DNA from: Pseudomonas sediminis
GTDB lineage: Bacteria > Pseudomonadota > Gammaproteobacteria > Pseudomonadales > Pseudomonadaceae
Reading direction: 5' to 3'
Length of the DNA stretch: 64,000 bases
Assembly: GCF_039555755.1 (NCBI RefSeq)
Contig: NZ_CP154631.1
Span: 2,728,001 to 2,792,000 of the forward strand
Shown: piece by piece, positions 48,208 through 55,361 of the stretch
How positions within the stretch are numbered: position 1 is the first letter of the stretch
Layout: each line of letters opens with the position of its first letter
Program-made: the position numbers and the translations under genes
Notes under the pieces: generated by a model
Told to the model about the DNA's origin: nothing
Database searches by the model: none
Seen by the model: only the letters and a program-made list of their open reading frames with translations

Positions 48208-48669
48208 TAACCTCTCTCCAAGAAAAACTGCACCAGATGGACGGCCGTTCGGCCTTTCAGGGCGATACCGGCAGACTCAGGCGTGATGCCCTGTCGTTCG
48301 GCGGGGAGGGTCAAGGCTGGGATTTGCGGACGCAAAACTGTTCATTTGTTCGCCACACTCTTGTGAAGTTTGTAAAAACCGTCTTTTCACGCTCTTTTGG
48401 AGCGGTGAACCTCAAAAGCTCGACTGCCTCGGCGCGCTTTTGCCCGTGCAAATCATGCAATGCATGGCTGCATAACTGCTCTGCATATGGGCTGAAAGCG
48501 GCTGGCCGGAAGCGGCAGCTCGAAGTGGGCGACTCTCTGGGGCGGGGCGATGACGTTGCATCGGCGAGGTCGTTCGGCCCGATCAGGAGACGTCCTTATA
48601 ATCGGGGCGTGATTATAACGGTGAATGAGGGGAAATTGAGCCCCTGTGTGACTTTTATTCTTTCACCGG
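48208..48669. other. Gene-poor stretch upstream of mqo
   Basis: I see no convincing gene on either strand. It should contain the mqo promoter. Two TATAAT-like elements (near 48597 and 48613) lie at its far end, and an 8-bp dyad AGGGG...CCCCT near 48628-48648 may end the small leftward gene at 48670. Confidence 0.5.
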
Positions 48670-48900
48670 TCAGGCCGCCAACGGGCGGGCTGCTGATGCG
48701 TGTGTGGCGACCGGGGTGAGCCGGGCACCGGCGGGCAGTGGGGCGCCCAGCCAGGAGATGCTCGGCTCGCGAGTTTCCACCCATCCCGCCTGGATCGGGT
48801 GTTCCTGCATCTGCCGCAGGGCACAGCAAACGCCACGATCATCAATCAGGGCAAAATGGCGCATCGGGCGAGCGTGGCTGAACAGGCGGCGCAACAGCAT
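48670..48900 (-). CDS. Small conserved-looking hypothetical protein
   Basis: 76 aa (MLLRRLFSHARPMRHFALID to HASAARPLAA), arginine-rich and without membrane helices or signal. GGAG lies 9 bases before the ATG. The RHFALIDDRGVC and GWVETREPSISWLGAPLP segments look like a folded small protein and resemble short Pseudomonas hypothetical proteins that I recall, but I cannot name a family. Function unknown. Confidence 0.5.
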   Translation of the reverse strand: MLLRRLFSHARPMRHFALIDDRGVCCALRQMQEHPIQAGWVETREPSISWLGAPLPAGARLTPVATHASAARPLAA

Positions 48901-49065
48901 GGCGAAGGCTCCAGCGTGGTGACAGGTACTTTATGCCCGTGCGCGGTGACAGGCTGATGACAGGAACCGCAGCGATATGCCAACGGTCCTATGCAGCGCT
49001 ACTGTCGGCCTCAGGCCGCGCTGGTTATACTGCCGGCCACTTTTACCTCACTCGGAGAGATGAGC

Positions 49066-49650
49066 ATGCTGCACCGTGCGTTGATCGCCTTGCTTGCTGC
49101 CGCCAGCCTGACTCTGGCCGGTTGCGCCCTCAGCCCTCAGCAACTCACCCCGCAACCCAAGCTGACCAGTTCGCTGACCCCAGTCGGCCAGGGTCAGCCG
49201 GTGGTGGTGCGCGTGGTCGACGGCCGTCCTTCGCCGGTGCTTGGCACCCGCGGCGGTCTGTATCCGGAGACCAGCTCCATCAGCGTCAACCCCGATTATG
49301 TGCTGCCCAAGCTGCAGGCTGAGGCCGAGGCGGCTGTACGTCTGCTCGGCTTCACCCCGTCGGCCAACGCTTATAACGCACCACAGCTGACTATCACCCT
49401 GGCGGAACTGAAGTATCAGTCGCCCAAAGAGGGCATGTACGTCACCGAGGCGGATATCTCGGCCTCGATCCGTGCCGACGTGCAAGGTGGCAGCCGCCGT
49501 TATACCGGCCGTTACGGTGCCTCGCTGAACCAGCGTTTCGGCACCGCACCGAACCAGCAGACCAATAGCAAGCTGGTGGGTGACGTGCTCAGCGACGCGC
49601 TGACTCGTGCGTTCAAGGACCCGACCATCGGCCAGGTACTGCTGCAGTAA
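49066..49650 (+). CDS. YajG-family lipoprotein
   Basis: 194 aa. The signal peptide MLHRALIALLAAASLTLAGC has a lipobox LAGC with the lipidated cysteine at residue 20. Mature sequence VVRVVDGRPSPVLGTRGG and the GDVLSDALTRAFKD end match the YajG (DUF799-like uncharacterised) lipoprotein type. Ala at +2 predicts outer-membrane sorting. The ATG at 49066 is spaced better from GGAGAG than the ATG at 49060. Function unknown. Confidence 0.85.
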   Translation: MLHRALIALLAAASLTLAGCALSPQQLTPQPKLTSSLTPVGQGQPVVVRVVDGRPSPVLGTRGGLYPETSSISVNPDYVLPKLQAEAEAAVRLLGFTPSANAYNAPQLTITLAELKYQSPKEGMYVTEADISASIRADVQGGSRRYTGRYGASLNQRFGTAPNQQTNSKLVGDVLSDALTRAFKDPTIGQVLLQ

Positions 49651-49669
49651 TTCGGCGTATCGTTATAAA

Positions 49670-49696
49670 AAAACGCCCCGCATTGCGGGGCGTTTT
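49670..49696. terminator. Bidirectional terminator after the YajG-like gene
   Basis: AAAACGCCCCGC (49670-49681) and GCGGGGCGTTTT (49685-49696) form a 12-bp stem with loop ATT. Symmetric A and T ends suit termination of the convergent genes on both sides. Confidence 0.9.
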
Positions 49697-49712
49697 CATT
49701 TGTCCTGGGTCT

Positions 49713-49919
49713 TCATGCTGCTTCGGCGTAGAACTCCGGCAGGCTCATGCCGGTACGGTTGTCGATATCCGGCAGGTCGTAATGCTCATGGCCGCCAAGG
49801 GCGCAGTACACCAGCCAGTGCTGGTCCTGCACGTTGAAAGACAGCTCGTCGACCACGGCGTCCACTTCATCCAGCGAGTCGATCAGGTAATCGCGGTCCA
49901 GCGGTTGAGAATTGAGCAT
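49713..49919 (-). CDS. Small acidic hypothetical protein
   Basis: 68 aa (MLNSQPLDRDYLIDSLDEVD to SLPEFYAEAA), strongly acidic, no signal or membrane helix. A GGAGG site precedes the ATG at 49919 at good spacing, whereas the longer upstream frame has none. It converges on the YajG-like gene. Not recognised beyond resembling a small Pseudomonas hypothetical near mqoB; function unknown. Confidence 0.75.
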   Translation of the reverse strand: MLNSQPLDRDYLIDSLDEVDAVVDELSFNVQDQHWLVYCALGGHEHYDLPDIDNRTGMSLPEFYAEAA

Positions 49920-50193
49920 GGCAGGGCCTCCAGGGACATTGAGGTTTGGCTCCAGCAACAGTCGTGACTGTTTGGTCACTCTTGGAGATACAAACCCTAG
50001 GCCAGGCATATGACAGTTTTCAGACGATTTCGGGATAGCGGGCCGCGTTCGTCGGAAACGAACCTTATAAAAGGGGTATTTCAGTACACTGCGCGACGAC
50101 TTTTCGAGGGTCGAGATGCACCGCTTCTCGGCCAAAATCCCCATTCTGGTGCGGTGGCGAGGTTGCTGCACCATGCTGTTCTCGAGGTGTTGC

Positions 50194-50469
50194 ATGTCGC
50201 TGCAGATGTTGTGGTCGCTGTTCCTCGCCCATCCGGCCGGTGCGGTCAATTCGCTGGCATTGTTCTTCGCGTTGGCGGGCGCCTGGCTGTGCCTGATGAC
50301 TCACTTGCGCGAGCAGCGCGGCTTAGCGCGAGTGCTGGCGCAAGGCGAGCTGGATGAAACCGAGGTTCAGGACGAGCGTACCCTGCGGATCAACCGCTTC
50401 TTCTATCGCTTCGGTGGCATTTGCCTGGGTGCAGCCCTGGTGCTGTCCTGGTTCAGTACGCGGCTTTGA
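50194..50469 (+). CDS. Small two-helix inner-membrane protein
   Basis: About 91 aa (MSLQMLWSLFLAHPAGAVNS to VLSWFSTRL). Two hydrophobic segments (about 13-37 and 70-88) flank a charged cytoplasmic or periplasmic middle (REQRGLARVLAQGELDETEVQDERT). The ATG at 50194 has GAGGTG upstream; a longer in-frame start at 50116 is possible. Its downstream terminator is interrupted by the second IS4 copy. Function unknown. Confidence 0.65.
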   Translation: MSLQMLWSLFLAHPAGAVNSLALFFALAGAWLCLMTHLREQRGLARVLAQGELDETEVQDERTLRINRFFYRFGGICLGAALVLSWFSTRL

Positions 50470-50504
50470 CGCTTGAGCGATAAATGAAAACGGCAGCCTT
50501 CGGG

Positions 50505-51918
50505 CTAATGCCAGTCAGTTAAGCGCTACAGCTTGACCTTCTGCGCGCTGAAACGAAAATCCGATGCTTGTTTTGAGCATCGGATTTTTTATGCGACTTT
50601 CCCGCGCCTTGGCACTGCCTCACGAAGCGGCTTCTGCCACCCACTCCCTTGACGAGCTGGGGCGCTGCTTGATCCAGACCTAGTTAGCACCGCACTGGAA
50701 ACGGCGGGAGTGGCGACCCTGCGTAAGCGACGTCTCCCTCTTGAAGCCATGATCTGGTGCGTGATCGCCATGGCGTTGTTTCGCCGGATGTCGGCCTGGG
50801 ATGCCGCGAGCCGTATGGGCATCATGCTGCCTGGGCAGAAGCCATTGGTAGCACCCAGTGCAATCGTGCAAGGTCGCCAGCGTTTGGGCAGCGCTGCGGT
50901 GCGAGAGGTCTTTTCCCTGACTCAACAACGCTGGCATGCCAGCGCCAATCACCCCACTTGGGCCGGTTTGCGCCTGCTCAGTGTCGATGGCGTGGTCTGG
51001 CGCACACCGGATACGGCCGACAACCGCAAGCACTATGGCAGCGCCAGTAATCAGCATGGCGATACCGGCTTTCCCCAAGTTCGCATGGTCTGCCAGATGG
51101 AGCTGACCAGCCACATGCTGGTGAGTGGCTACCACAGCAACGAGATGAAACTGGCCGAACAACTGATCGACAGTACACCCGATCACTCGCTGACCTTGTT
51201 CGACCGTGGCTTCTATTCACTGGGGTTACTTTATCGCTGGCAACAGGCAGGCACTCAGCGCCATTGGTTACTGCCGCTGCGCAAGGATGTTCAATACGAG
51301 GTGCTGCGTAAGTTAGGGCGCCACGATGCCATCGTCTCACTAAAGACCTCGCCGCAGGCGCGTAAACAATGGCCCGACCTGCCAGACACGCTACAGGCTC
51401 GGTTATTAAGCAAGACCATCAAGGGCAAAGTGCGGCAGGTACTGACCTCAATGATCGATCCTCTGCGCTTCCCACCCGACGAAATCGTGGATCTGTACAG
51501 CCAGCGCTGGGAAATCGAACTGGGCTATCGAGAAATGAAGCAAGGCATGCTCGCGGGGCACTACACACTGCGTAGTAAAACACCGGAGATGATTGAACAA
51601 GAACTGTGGGGCGTACTACTGGGGTACAACCTGCTGCGTTATCAAATGCTGGAAATGAGCCGCTACTGCCCTGGCATCTACCCCTGCGAAATGAGTTTTA
51701 CCGCTTGCACCTGGGCGATTCTGGGCTTCTTGAACGGGGTCTCTTTGAATCATCCAGGCAACATCCCTCGTTACCTGGCCGAACTACAGGTCTCGACCAT
51801 GCACTACGTCCTACCTCGTCGTCGTGAGGATCGCAGTTATCCGCGGGCGGTCAAACACAAGCCGTCCAAGTATCCGACCAGAAATAAAAATGCCAGTCAG
51901 CTTAACTGACTGGCATTA
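50505..51918 (+). mobile_element. IS4-family insertion sequence, copy 2
   Basis: About 1,414 bp, nearly identical to the copy at 45252-46677 and in direct orientation. It has the same perfect 18-bp inverted repeats (50506-50523 and 51901-51918) and the same internal hairpin before the transposase. It is preceded by CCTTCGGG (50497-50504) and followed by TCCTTCGGG (51919-51927). Confidence 0.93.
50710..51909 (+). CDS. IS4-family transposase, copy 2
   Basis: 399 aa from the same GTG position as copy 1. It has the same DDE residues ([34 protein letters not shown]), differs from copy 1 by scattered substitutions, and lacks a 12-base segment. The same out-of-frame 30-codon N-terminal segment is present upstream, so both copies share one ancestor with that arrangement. 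Confidence 0.9.
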   Translation: MATLRKRRLPLEAMIWCVIAMALFRRMSAWDAASRMGIMLPGQKPLVAPSAIVQGRQRLGSAAVREVFSLTQQRWHASANHPTWAGLRLLSVDGVVWRTPDTADNRKHYGSASNQHGDTGFPQVRMVCQMELTSHMLVSGYHSNEMKLAEQLIDSTPDHSLTLFDRGFYSLGLLYRWQQAGTQRHWLLPLRKDVQYEVLRKLGRHDAIVSLKTSPQARKQWPDLPDTLQARLLSKTIKGKVRQVLTSMIDPLRFPPDEIVDLYSQRWEIELGYREMKQGMLAGHYTLRSKTPEMIEQELWGVLLGYNLLRYQMLEMSRYCPGIYPCEMSFTACTWAILGFLNGVSLNHPGNIPRYLAELQVSTMHYVLPRRREDRSYPRAVKHKPSKYPTRNKNASQLN

Positions 51919-51927
51919 TCCTTCGGG
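51919..51927. repeat. Right 9-bp direct repeat of the IS4-flanked block
   Basis: TCCTTCGGG, identical to 45243-45251. It is followed by AGCC and T7, the right half of the terminator whose left half follows pnp. Confidence 0.8.
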
Positions 51928-52031
51928 AGCCTTTTTTTGTGCCTGATCGTCAGGGGGCGCTCGAACTCTGCCACTGTCCAGGTCATCCAGGGGCGGCGTT
52001 TTTCAAGATAGTTGTCGCGTCGACCGTGTTT

Positions 52032-53018
52032 TCAGGCCGCCTTTTTCTGCGGCTGTTGTTCCTGCTCCCGCTCGGGGTTGAGTGTCACCGCTCCGACCGG
52101 CGTCCAGTTGCGTGTGGTGCCTGACCAGCGCTCCGGCATGCGCTGGCGGGCTTCTTGGTACAGCGCATGGCGATGGGCCAGCGCGCGGTGATCTTCACCC
52201 CGATGGCGCTCTGCCGGTGTCACGAAACCGATGCGGCTGTGCCGGTGCTCGTGGTTGTACCAGCGGATGAAATCTCTCACCCAGCAACGTGCCGCTTCCA
52301 GGTCGGCGAAGCCTTGTTTCGGCCACTGCGGGCAGTATTTCAGCGTGCGGAACAGCGATTCCGAGTAGGGGTTGTCGTCGCTCACCCGCGGGCGGTTGTG
52401 CGACGGCGTGACGCCCAGGTCGTACATCTTTTGCAGCATGGTCGCCGATTTCATCGGTGCACCGTTGTCCGAGTGCAGTACCGGCAGCTTGAGCAGGCAC
52501 TGCTCGCTGAGCACGCTGCGTTGCAGCAGCATGGCACCCAGCTCGCCGCTTTCCTGTTCGTGGACCTCCCAGCCCACCGCCTTGCGGCTGTAGATGTCCT
52601 CGATCAGGTACAGGTAGAAATACTTCCCGCGTACCGCCGCCGGGAGATAGGTGATGTCCCATGACCAGACCTGATTGGCGGCGGTCGCTACATGGCTGGT
52701 CGGCGCTTTCACCGTGCGCGGTGGCTGGCTGCGACCGCGGCGATGCTGCTGATCGGCTGCGTGCAGGACGCGGTAGAACGTCGACTCCGAGGCCAGGTAA
52801 CGCCCGGCATCCGCCAGCCTCGGCACGATCTGGCTGGGCGGCAGATGCGCGTATTCCGGGCTGTTGCAGACGGCCAGGATGGCTTCGCGCTCAGCCGGGC
52901 TCAGTGCATTGCGCGGCACCGGTCGCTTGGCTGTGGGGCGGGCATCAGCGCGCACGACGTTCTCCTCGGTCCAGCGTTGCAGGGTGCGCAGGGACACGCT
53001 CAGCTCCTTGCAGGCCAA
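52032..53018 (-). CDS. IS3-family transposase OrfB (integrase core)
   Basis: 328 aa from an internal TTG; coding continues upstream in this frame to the frameshift site near 53130 (AERLLGQRQRGQLIPLPERQ...). The HTH_21-type region and the rve integrase core carry Asp in WSWDITYLPA, Asp in LHSDNGAPM, and Glu in NPYSESLFRTLKY. In IS3 elements OrfB is normally made as an OrfAB fusion by -1 frameshifting, so the TTG is only a nominal start. Confidence 0.9.
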   Translation of the reverse strand: MACKELSVSLRTLQRWTEENVVRADARPTAKRPVPRNALSPAEREAILAVCNSPEYAHLPPSQIVPRLADAGRYLASESTFYRVLHAADQQHRRGRSQPPRTVKAPTSHVATAANQVWSWDITYLPAAVRGKYFYLYLIEDIYSRKAVGWEVHEQESGELGAMLLQRSVLSEQCLLKLPVLHSDNGAPMKSATMLQKMYDLGVTPSHNRPRVSDDNPYSESLFRTLKYCPQWPKQGFADLEAARCWVRDFIRWYNHEHRHSRIGFVTPAERHRGEDHRALAHRHALYQEARQRMPERWSGTTRNWTPVGAVTLNPEREQEQQPQKKAA

Positions 53019-53089
53019 CGTTTTACGGGCACCTGCGGCGACGGCTTCGTTCAGCCATTCAACGAGTTTCTGCCGTTCTGGCAGCGGGA

Positions 53090-53590
53090 TCAGTTGTCCT
53101 CGCTGTCGTTGCCCCAGTAGGCGTTCAGCTTTTTTCGCAGCACCAGAATCGCTGCCGCCTCGGCCAACGCCTTGTCCTTGCGGCGCAGCTCGCGCTCCAG
53201 CTCACGGATGCGTTTCTTGTCTGCCTTGGCTTGCTCGCGCTCGGCCTGTCGCTGCGCCTGTGCCGACTGCTGGCCGCTGATGCACGCCTACCGCCAGGTC
53301 TGCACCTGCTCGGGGTAGAGCCCCTTACGTCGGCAGTACTCGCTCAGTTCGATTTCCGACAGCGCAGCGGTTTCCAGCACGACGGCGAACTTGGCCTCGG
53401 CCGACCAGTCATCGGGCAGTTTCTTGTCTCCTGGCACGGGGGCTCCTTCAGCCTTGGCCTGTTTGCGCCAAGCATACAGGGTCATCTTGGAGACGCCTTC
53501 CTGGCGGGCGACCTCAGCCACGGACAGGTTGATCGGTGGCAGCAGCTTCTTCAGCAGGGCAGCTTTTCGTTCAGCAGAGTAACGCGGCAT
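53090..53590 (-). pseudogene. IS3-family OrfA with amber mutation
   Basis: The 166-codon frame (MPRYSAERKAALLKKLLPP to NAYWGNDSEDN) contains a helix-turn-helix (SVAEVARQEGVSKMTLYAWRKQ) and a C-terminal leucine-zipper-like helix (KKRIRELERELRRKDKALAE). It is broken by TAG at 53288-53290 after QVQTWR, where CAG (Gln) is the likely original. The stop precedes the A-AAA-AAG slippery site (53129-53135 on the complement), so the OrfAB fusion cannot be made without suppression. Confidence 0.88.
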
Positions 53591-53659
53591 TGCATGGCTC
53601 TTTCCGCCCCCGGGGTTCAGTTTGGGTGAATCCGATCAGGCGACAACTATCCTGACACC

Positions 53660-53911
53660 GGGGGGGGGCTGCTCCATATTGCTTTAGATACGCGCCGGTA
53701 GTGGCTTGGTGCCATGTTCATGCAAATTGCCCGAGGTCTTTTATGCGATTCGGCGAAATGCAATCAAAAGTGTAATGGTGATTTTATTTAAGTTATTGTT
53801 TTTAAAGGATTTTTTTTATTTTAAAACCTGGCACAGGCCCTGCAATAGTACTAGTGAACCTGCAGCCAGGAGTTGGTTTGCAGATTGTCTGGAATGTACA
53901 GGAGTCGAATC
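53660..53911 (+). promoter_or_regulatory. AT-rich upstream region of the BON gene
   Basis: This 250-base gap holds a very AT-rich stretch (about 53770-53826), unlike the rest of the window. A GAACCT at 53856-53861 resembles the -35 of AlgU/RpoE-type promoters (GAACTT), with no clear TCTGA at 16-17 bases. It probably contains the promoter for the BON and CsbD genes. Confidence 0.4.
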
Positions 53912-54265
53912 ATGAAACAGCCAATCAACCGTTTTGCCGCTACTACCCTGACCGCTGCCGTGCTGAGCATGTCTCTGGCCTCCGCAGCCTTCGCCGCTGA
54001 GCCGACCATGCTTGCAGCCAGTGACACTGTGGATAAAGCCGAGCAGGCGGTATCCGACACTTGGATCACCAGCAAAGTGAAATCCACCTTCGTTGCTGAC
54101 TCGAACCTCAGCGCGCTGGACATCAAGGTCGAGACCAACCAGGGCGTAGTTTCCCTGTCCGGCGTGGTCGCTACCGACGCCGAGCGTGATCTGGCTATCG
54201 CCAAGACCAAGGAAATCGAGGGTGTGCGTGACGTGTCCGCTGATGCCCTGAAAACCGCTGACTGA
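53912..54265 (+). CDS. Periplasmic BON-domain protein (OsmY-like)
   Basis: 117 aa. A signal peptide (about residues 1-29, ending ASAAFA) precedes one BON domain (about 48-115, [36 protein letters not shown]). OsmY-type BON proteins are envelope-stress or osmotically induced and bind membrane phospholipid. AGGAG lies before the ATG at 53912. The gene is followed by csbD-like, a pairing I recall from PAO1 (PA4739-PA4738). Confidence 0.92.
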   Translation: MKQPINRFAATTLTAAVLSMSLASAAFAAEPTMLAASDTVDKAEQAVSDTWITSKVKSTFVADSNLSALDIKVETNQGVVSLSGVVATDAERDLAIAKTKEIEGVRDVSADALKTAD

Positions 54266-54323
54266 TAGCCGGGCCGGCCGGGCTAGCGCCCGGCCCCCAC
54301 CTTCTGTCACTGGGAGAATGACC

Positions 54324-54521
54324 ATGAATAGCGACATCATCAAAGGCAAATGGAAGCAGCTCAGCGGTCGTATGAAGGAGCGTTGGGGCAACCTGACCGA
54401 TGACGACCTGGACGTCGCCGAGGGCCACAGCGAATACCTGGCTGGCAGGCTGCAAGAACGTTACGGCTGGACCAAGGAAAAGGCCCAGCAAGAGCTGCGC
54501 GATTTCAGCGACAAGCTCTAA
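54324..54521 (+). CDS. CsbD-family stress-response protein
   Basis: 65 aa ([20 protein letters not shown] to LRDFSDKL), the YjbJ/CsbD type: a small hydrophilic protein strongly induced by general stress, with unknown mechanism. The ATG at 54324 is spaced properly from GGGAG; the ATG at 54318 is too close. It lies 58 bases after the BON gene and directly before the GGA-rich RNA candidate. Confidence 0.92.
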   Translation: MNSDIIKGKWKQLSGRMKERWGNLTDDDLDVAEGHSEYLAGRLQERYGWTKEKAQQELRDFSDKL

Positions 54522-54525
54522 GTAG

Positions 54526-54683
54526 GGATTATCTGGTAAGGATGCCGATTAAGCACGGACAGCTATGGAAACGGATGTCTCAGCAGCACGGATGGCTGCA
54601 GGCAGGACGCCTGATCTGCACGGATAGCGAAAGCATGGATGCGCGAAGGCCCCGTCGGTGTAACCGACGGGGCCTCGATTTTT
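54526..54683 (+). ncRNA. Candidate RsmA/CsrA-binding RNA (GGA-rich, terminator-ended)
   Basis: Nine GGA triplets occur in 114 bases (54526, 54540, 54557, 54567, 54573, 54590, 54605, 54622 and 54637), seven of them as A-N-GGA, the CsrA/RsmA core. One is displayed in a perfect hairpin loop: GCAGC-ACGGATG-GCTGC (54583-54599). Another sits in AGC-ACGGACA-GCT (54552-54564). A 13-bp terminator stem (54647-54659 / 54663-54675) with T5 follows. There is no open frame of note. It could be an independent sRNA or the 3' UTR of the csbD mRNA. No GacA-type upstream box was found. Confidence 0.6.
54647..54683 (+). terminator. Strong Rho-independent terminator of the GGA-rich RNA
   Basis: AGGCCCCGTCGGT and ACCGACGGGGCCT form a perfect 13-bp stem with loop GTA, followed by CGATTTTT. 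Confidence 0.9.
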
Positions 54684-54736
54684 GTGCTGAGCACTAGAAA
54701 TGCGTCAGGCAGGTGCACCCGGCATGCAGGGTTCGA

Positions 54737-55039
54737 TCAGCTACCGCGCTTGCTGCGGACCTCGGTCAGGCGGCCGCCCTCGAAGCGGAGAAAGTGGTAC
54801 ATGCCGCTTTTCGGGCCGTAGATCCACTCCTCGACACTCACCTCATTACGAAAACCATAGCTGTCGACCACTTCCTTGTAGCCGACAAAGTCGCGGCTGG
54901 AAGGCTCGCCACATTTGTTCAGCACCTCTGCAGTGGGCGCTGTCTTGCTGACCAGGGCGCTACCGCAGCGATAGGTGGAGGACGCCTCGGCCATCAGGGG
55001 CAGGCAGAGCAGGGTGAGCAGACAGCTGAATTTGCGCAT
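54737..55039 (-). CDS. Small secreted DUF2845-type protein (copy A)
   Basis: 100 aa with a signal peptide (MRKFSCLLTLLCLPLMAEAS). The mature part contains YRCGSALVSKTAPTAEVLNK and CGEP, then VEEWIYGPKSGMYHFLRFEGGRL, the DUF2845 pattern. An AGGAGG site precedes the ATG at 55039. It is 13 bases downstream of a paralogue with the same layout. Probably periplasmic; function unknown. Confidence 0.85.
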   Translation of the reverse strand: MRKFSCLLTLLCLPLMAEASSTYRCGSALVSKTAPTAEVLNKCGEPSSRDFVGYKEVVDSYGFRNEVSVEEWIYGPKSGMYHFLRFEGGRLTEVRSKRGS

Positions 55040-55052
55040 GAGAACCTCCTGC

Positions 55053-55361
55053 TCAGCGTTCGCGCCGGCGTTCAATGACGGTCAGACGGTTACCCTCGAA
55101 ACGCAGGATGCTGAGCATGCCGTTGCTCGGGCCGTATACCCATTCCTCGATCATGTACTCACGACGGTCATAGGAGCCCAGGGTGTAGCCGACTGGGTCA
55201 CGGTGCACTGGCGCGCCACATTTACGCTCGACCTCGAACGGGCGGTCGCCCAGGTTGACCAGGGCGCTGCCGCAACGCAGCGTGTCGGCCTGCGCGTTGG
55301 TACTGTTCAGGCCGGTAACCAGGGCGGTGAACGTGATGATGGATAAGCTGCGCATGATCAT
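55053..55361 (-). CDS. Small secreted DUF2845-type protein (copy B)
   Basis: 102 aa, signal peptide then LRCGSALVNLGDRPFEVERK, CGAP, RDPVGY and EEWVYGPSNGMLSILRFEGNRL. It is paralogous to the gene just downstream (same cysteines, same EEW-YGP and LRFEG blocks). The ATG at 55361 overlaps the stop of the DUF748 gene (ATGA); a start at 55355 is also possible. Function unknown. Confidence 0.85.
   Translation of the reverse strand: MIMRSLSIITFTALVTGLNSTNAQADTLRCGSALVNLGDRPFEVERKCGAPVHRDPVGYTLGSYDRREYMIEEWVYGPSNGMLSILRFEGNRLTVIERRRER

Larger units (their letters stand above)
52004..53654 (-). mobile_element. IS3-family insertion sequence
   Basis: The ends CAAGATAGTTGTCGC (52004-52018) and the reverse complement of 53640-53654 (CAGGATAGTTGTCGC) match at 14 of 15. 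It carries the orfA/orfB pair on the minus strand with a classic slippery site between them. True ends may extend a few bases, and a target duplication could not be fixed. A G9 run (53660-53668) lies next to its right end. Confidence 0.88.

Noticed and set aside
48237..48719. A + strand frame of 160 codons upstream of the YajG-like gene
   Set aside because: Basic, cysteine-rich, no family likeness, no ribosome binding site, and it overlaps the better minus-strand candidate at 48670.
51928..51960. Similarity between sequence after IS4 copy 2 (TTTTTTGTGCCTGATCGTC) and sequence beside mqo (TTTTTTGTGCGTGACGATC)
   Set aside because: It is short and imperfect; it could be a shared terminator tail but is too weak to support a duplication.
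54322..54540. GacA-type upstream box for the GGA-rich RNA
   Set aside because: I looked for the TGTAAG-N6-CTTACA pattern and did not see it in the csbD region, so Gac control is not claimed.
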